From contig CAZTJA010000025.1 of the NCBI GenBank assembly GCA_964613745.1, positions 1 to 33,218 on the forward strand: 33,218 bases of DNA. Direction: 5' to 3'. The notes below the pieces were generated by a model, which was not told the origin of the DNA, searched no databases, and worked only from the letters and a program-made list of their open reading frames with translations. Of the stretch, positions 30,491 to 33,218 are shown piece after piece (the stretch's first letter is position 1; each line of letters opens with the position of its first letter). This DNA comes from CAZTJA01 sp964613745 (GTDB lineage Bacteria > Desulfobacterota > Desulfomonilia > Desulfomonilales > Desulfomonilaceae). Made by a program: the position numbers and the translations under genes.

Positions 30491-31504
30491 CTATAAACCG
30501 ACACCGGCCGGCTTGTACCCGCATTTTGGGCAAGCGCCGTCTTTCAGAGCATATTTGTCGATTTTATATCCATTTCGATCGATCAGCATTATTCCACATC
30601 CCGGGCAATAAGTCTTTTCACCCGGGTCCCACGGAACATTGCCCGTGTAAACATAATACAAACCTTTATCAATTCCCAGTTGTCGGACTTTCCGCAGAAA
30701 TTCCACATCCGTAGGCGGCAGACCTTGCTCTCTGTATTGGGGATAAAACCTGCTCACGTGCCAGGGAACATCAGCTCCCAACTCGCGTTTGATAAAACTC
30801 GCCAAGCCACTGATTTCATCCCAATCGTCATTCAGAGTAGGTATCAGCAGCGTGGTAACTTCCAACCAGATGCCGAGATCTCTTATTCTCTTAAGCGAAT
30901 CCAAAACGCCGTCCAACTTGGCCTTGCAGTATTTCGTATAAAACTCAGGAGTAAACGCCTTCAAATCCACGTTCGCAGCATCAATGAGCCCCTTGGAATC
31001 CTCCAGCATTTCGGGACTCATGAAACCGTTTGTTACGAACACATTGTAGATACCGTGTTTCTTGGCCTCGATCATCGTGTCCTTGGCAAGCTCATAGTAG
31101 ATAGTAGGCTCGGTGTATGTATATGAGATGCTGCGACAATTACTCTCCAGAGCCATCGAAACAATATCCTGAGGCGAAAAATCCTGCCCCATTATCTTCC
31201 CGTGATCCCGGGGCATCTGAGAAATAGAATAATTTTGGCAAAATGAGCAGAAAAAGTTGCAGCCCACCGTGGCAATCGAGAAAGAATTGGTCCCGGGGAG
31301 AAAATGAAATAACGGCTTTTTTTCAATGGGATCCACATTCGTCGAAACCACCCTGTCGTACACCAAGGTGTAAAGGGTTCCCGAATGATTTCGGCGAACA
31401 CCGCATAATCCCGTGTGCCCGTCCTTAATCTTGCAGCCGTGCCTGCATAGAAAGCACCGTACTACATCATCATCCAGCCTCTCGTAAAGTAAGGCTTCTT
31501 TCAT
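30491..31504 (-). CDS. amrS: AmmeMemoRadiSam system radical SAM enzyme
   Basis: 337 residues. The radical SAM cluster motif CxxxCxxC is at Cys82, Cys86 and Cys89 (CNFFCSFC). The N-terminus holds four cysteines (17, 20, 24 and 34: CFLCRHGC, GLCGV) and the C-terminus a zinc ribbon (CPGCG...CPKCG), both usual in this subfamily, once annotated as pyruvate formate-lyase activating enzyme-like. Known: AmrS genes co-occur with AMMECR1 and MEMO genes, but neither is in this window; the reaction is unknown. The ATG (31504-31502) overlaps the mpl stop in ATGA, which shows translational coupling. Confidence 0.9.
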   Translation of the reverse strand: MKEALLYERLDDDVVRCFLCRHGCKIKDGHTGLCGVRRNHSGTLYTLVYDRVVSTNVDPIEKKPLFHFLPGTNSFSIATVGCNFFCSFCQNYSISQMPRDHGKIMGQDFSPQDIVSMALESNCRSISYTYTEPTIYYELAKDTMIEAKKHGIYNVFVTNGFMSPEMLEDSKGLIDAANVDLKAFTPEFYTKYCKAKLDGVLDSLKRIRDLGIWLEVTTLLIPTLNDDWDEISGLASFIKRELGADVPWHVSRFYPQYREQGLPPTDVEFLRKVRQLGIDKGLYYVYTGNVPWDPGEKTYCPGCGIMLIDRNGYKIDKYALKDGACPKCGYKPAGVGL

Positions 31505-32949
31505 TGTCCACGTCCTTTTAGCATTTCCATGAGCCGTGATCCTAAATTGTCAAAACTACCATTCGACATAATTAAGACTACATCATCAGGACGTAAACAC
31601 AATTGGAGGATTTCTAAAATCTCCTCGGTTGTGGAACAATAGTGTGCAATTTTGCCCTTTGACACCAAATCTTTAGCCAGTTTGGCCGAACTGAACCTCT
31701 CTTCTTCGGGTATTGCATCTATTCGCGCAACTTCCCGAATTATGACCTGATCCGCATCACCGAAAGACTCAACATAATCCTGTTGGAAAACTGCTCGCCT
31801 GCTTGTATTTGTTCGTGGTTCAAATACGGCGACTAACCGCCTTTGGGGGAATCTCGCCTTCACACCATGTACCGTCGTCCGAACAGCGGTAGGATGATGA
31901 GCGAAATCATCCATGACCAGTACGCCTGCAATTTCTCCCAGAACATCCTGTCTGCGTTTCACTCCCTCATATTTTTCCAGCGACTTGATCGCCGAACTCA
32001 CCGGGATCCCTACTGATTGCGCCACGGCCACAGCCGCAACGGCATTGCTCACATTATGCAGACCCGTGAGCGGCAAGCGAGCCTCAGTAATGCCGTGGAT
32101 CCCATGATTCAGCGAGAATCCAATTAACCCGTCGGAAAACTCCAATGATCCCGCAGACCAGTCGTACCCGTTTCCCAATCCGTAAAACTCCACCGGCGCA
32201 ATGCTCTTTCGTGCAATCCTGATCACCCGTTCATCGGAACCGCAGGCGATCAGTTTTCCCGCCGATCCCATCAATCCGGCAAATTTGGTGAATTGCTCCT
32301 CAATGACTTCAACATCCGAATAAATATCCGCATGATCGAACTCACACGACGTCATCACCGATATCGACGGGCTGTAATGGAGAAACTTCGGCGTTTTGTC
32401 GAAATACGCCGTGTCGTATTCATCGCCTTCAATTACAAAATGATTCCCTGAACCCAACCGGTAATTACGTTGAAAATTCTTGGGTATGCCGCCGATGAAG
32501 AATCCCGGGTCCATCCCGTTATCTGCAAGTATCCACGCAATCATGGAACTCACTGTGGTCTTGCCGTGCGTTCCCGTAACAACTATCCGTGTCTTATCCT
32601 GAGCGAAAAAACGCACCAGAGCATCCGCCATGGACATGAACGGCAAACCCATTTCTTCCATTGCGACCGCTTCAGGGTTTATCCTTCGGATCACGTTCCC
32701 GACAATCACGCAATCCGGTTTCCCCTCCAGATTTTCCGGCCTGTAGCCCTGAAACGGATTGATCCCCAAAGAACTCAGAAAATCGCTCATGGGCGGGTAA
32801 ACGCCTTCATCGGAACCTGTTACCTTGTACCCACGTTCCGCGAACATTCCCGCAAGAGCCGCCATTCCTGTCCCGCAAATACCCATCAAATGTATGTGAG
32901 CCGGGGGCTGCGGCAATGTAATATCATTGTAATTGCACGGGGTTTTCAT
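31501..32949 (-). CDS. mpl: UDP-N-acetylmuramate:L-Ala-gamma-D-Glu-meso-DAP ligase (Mpl)
   Basis: 482 residues from ATG 32949. An upstream in-frame TTG (32988) has no ribosome-binding site and would contain the best -35 box. Mur-ligase motifs are visible: IHLMGICGTGMAALAG at the N-terminus, P-loop VTGTHGKTTVSSM, GDEYDTAYFD, a central CEFDHADIY and DDFAHHPTAVRTT, with a C-terminal domain. The GICGTGM opening and GNVIRRINPEA favour Mpl over MurC. It recycles the tripeptide from peptidoglycan turnover by joining it to UDP-MurNAc in the cytoplasm. Its stop overlaps the AmrS start by 4 nt. Confidence 0.9.
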   Translation of the reverse strand: MKTPCNYNDITLPQPPAHIHLMGICGTGMAALAGMFAERGYKVTGSDEGVYPPMSDFLSSLGINPFQGYRPENLEGKPDCVIVGNVIRRINPEAVAMEEMGLPFMSMADALVRFFAQDKTRIVVTGTHGKTTVSSMIAWILADNGMDPGFFIGGIPKNFQRNYRLGSGNHFVIEGDEYDTAYFDKTPKFLHYSPSISVMTSCEFDHADIYSDVEVIEEQFTKFAGLMGSAGKLIACGSDERVIRIARKSIAPVEFYGLGNGYDWSAGSLEFSDGLIGFSLNHGIHGITEARLPLTGLHNVSNAVAAVAVAQSVGIPVSSAIKSLEKYEGVKRRQDVLGEIAGVLVMDDFAHHPTAVRTTVHGVKARFPQRRLVAVFEPRTNTSRRAVFQQDYVESFGDADQVIIREVARIDAIPEEERFSSAKLAKDLVSKGKIAHYCSTTEEILEILQLCLRPDDVVLIMSNGSFDNLGSRLMEMLKGRGQ

Positions 32950-32956
32950 AGTGAGA

Positions 32957-32985
32957 CTCGTACCACTCGATGTAGTCCCTGTCAA
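32957..32985 (-). promoter_or_regulatory. Possible promoter of the mpl operon
   Basis: On the minus strand a perfect TTGACA (32985-32980), a 17-nt spacer and TACGAG (32962-32957), only 3 of 6. It would give an almost leaderless mpl message, so the call is weak. Confidence 0.3.
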
Positions 32986-33001
32986 CAAAAGGATTGACCA
33001 A

Positions 33002-33017
33002 AACCCGTTATTGGGTT
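33002..33017. repeat. Short inverted repeat between divergent mpl and dedA-like genes
   Basis: AACCC (33002-33006) and GGGTT (33013-33017) are separated by 6 nt in a 127-bp divergent intergenic region. It could be an operator but is short enough to be chance. Confidence 0.25.
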
Positions 33018-33076
33018 ATGGAAACAAATCCGTAGTATTGATACGTTACGACTATTTCACCACATGAGGGCGAGTA

Positions 33077-33218
33077 ATGGTAGAAAGCTTGGCAATCTAT
33101 TTCACCTATATAATTGAACGGCTTGGATATTTCGGGGCCGGTTTCCTGATGGCTCTGGAAAGCATGATTGCCCCCGTTCCGAGCGAACTCGTGATGCCCT
33201 TTGTCGGCTTCCTCGTTG
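33077..33218 (+). CDS. DedA-family membrane protein, N-terminal part
   Basis: The first 47 codons of a gene cut by the window end. Start ATG 33077 with AGGG 6 nt upstream. The N-terminus has a hydrophobic helix, then ALESMIAPVPSELVMP, the DedA signature with the conserved Glu, Pro and second Glu. DedA proteins are inner-membrane proteins needed for membrane homeostasis, lipid-carrier (undecaprenyl phosphate) recycling and proton-motive force. It is divergent from mpl, which also deals with cell-wall precursors, and only family level can be called. Confidence 0.85.
   Translation, partial: MVESLAIYFTYIIERLGYFGAGFLMALESMIAPVPSELVMPFVGFLV

Noticed and set aside
30075..30611. 178-codon plus-strand ORF
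   Set aside because: It runs antisense through rpe and the end of amrS, both of which have complete family motifs.

Overview
The window is a 33 kb piece of bacterial chromosome of moderate GC content (by eye a little under one half). It is densely packed with genes on both strands and carries ordinary housekeeping functions. The gene mix (a PilS/PilR-type sigma54 two-component pair, a bifunctional Rel/SpoT, Der, Mpl, AmrS, paired selenodomain-associated glycosyltransferases, a rubrerythrin-type protein, TPR and MltD-like envelope proteins) points to an anaerobic Gram-negative of the Desulfobacterota (former Deltaproteobacteria). That placement is an inference from gene content, not a marker-gene result. 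No CRISPR array, rRNA, tRNA, insertion sequence or prophage was seen.

Layout. Positions 1-281 hold the tail of an M23 peptidase. Positions 438-4631 hold two CheB-type signalling proteins: a stand-alone methylesterase with a zinc-ribbon tail, and a large CheB-CheR-coiled-coil-PAS fusion, with no chemotaxis kinase or receptor nearby. Positions 4797-7098 form a three-gene operon (transferase 1, glycosyltransferase 2, NAD-dependent epimerase). A SWIM-SNF2 helicase (7095-10187, minus) meets it tail to tail with overlapping stop codons. Two small secreted proteins of unknown function are divergently transcribed around 10.5-11.5 kb. Then come an acyl-CoA-synthetase-like protein with an altered P-loop (11646-13133), a PilS/PilR-like pair (13218-16323), a PyrF-like protein (16328-17140) and a soluble PAS histidine kinase (17271-19064).

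The most interesting locus is 19499-20338 (minus). Read conventionally it is two broken ORFs, a rhodanese fragment and a ferritin-like fragment. They are in the same frame and separated by a single UGA that sits exactly where rhodaneses carry their catalytic cysteine. A perfect 6-bp hairpin with a G-containing 5-nt loop starts within about 14 nt downstream of that UGA, with the loop 20 nt from it. This fits a bacterial SECIS element, so the locus is best read as one selenocysteine-containing rhodanese-rubrerythrin fusion of 279 residues. It is followed by an orphan Vsr-type endonuclease whose 3' end overlaps the histidine kinase by 62 nt on the opposite strand.

The last third holds a lipoprotein, der and rel/spoT on the plus strand, converging on a minus-strand block (rpmB, a DUF1844 protein, a CbpA-like DnaJ, Hsp20). 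A second minus-strand run, mpl-amrS-rpe-TPR protein-degenerate MltD-like protein, looks like an operon that starts with an ATGA overlap between mpl and amrS. The window ends in the first 47 codons of a DedA-family membrane protein.
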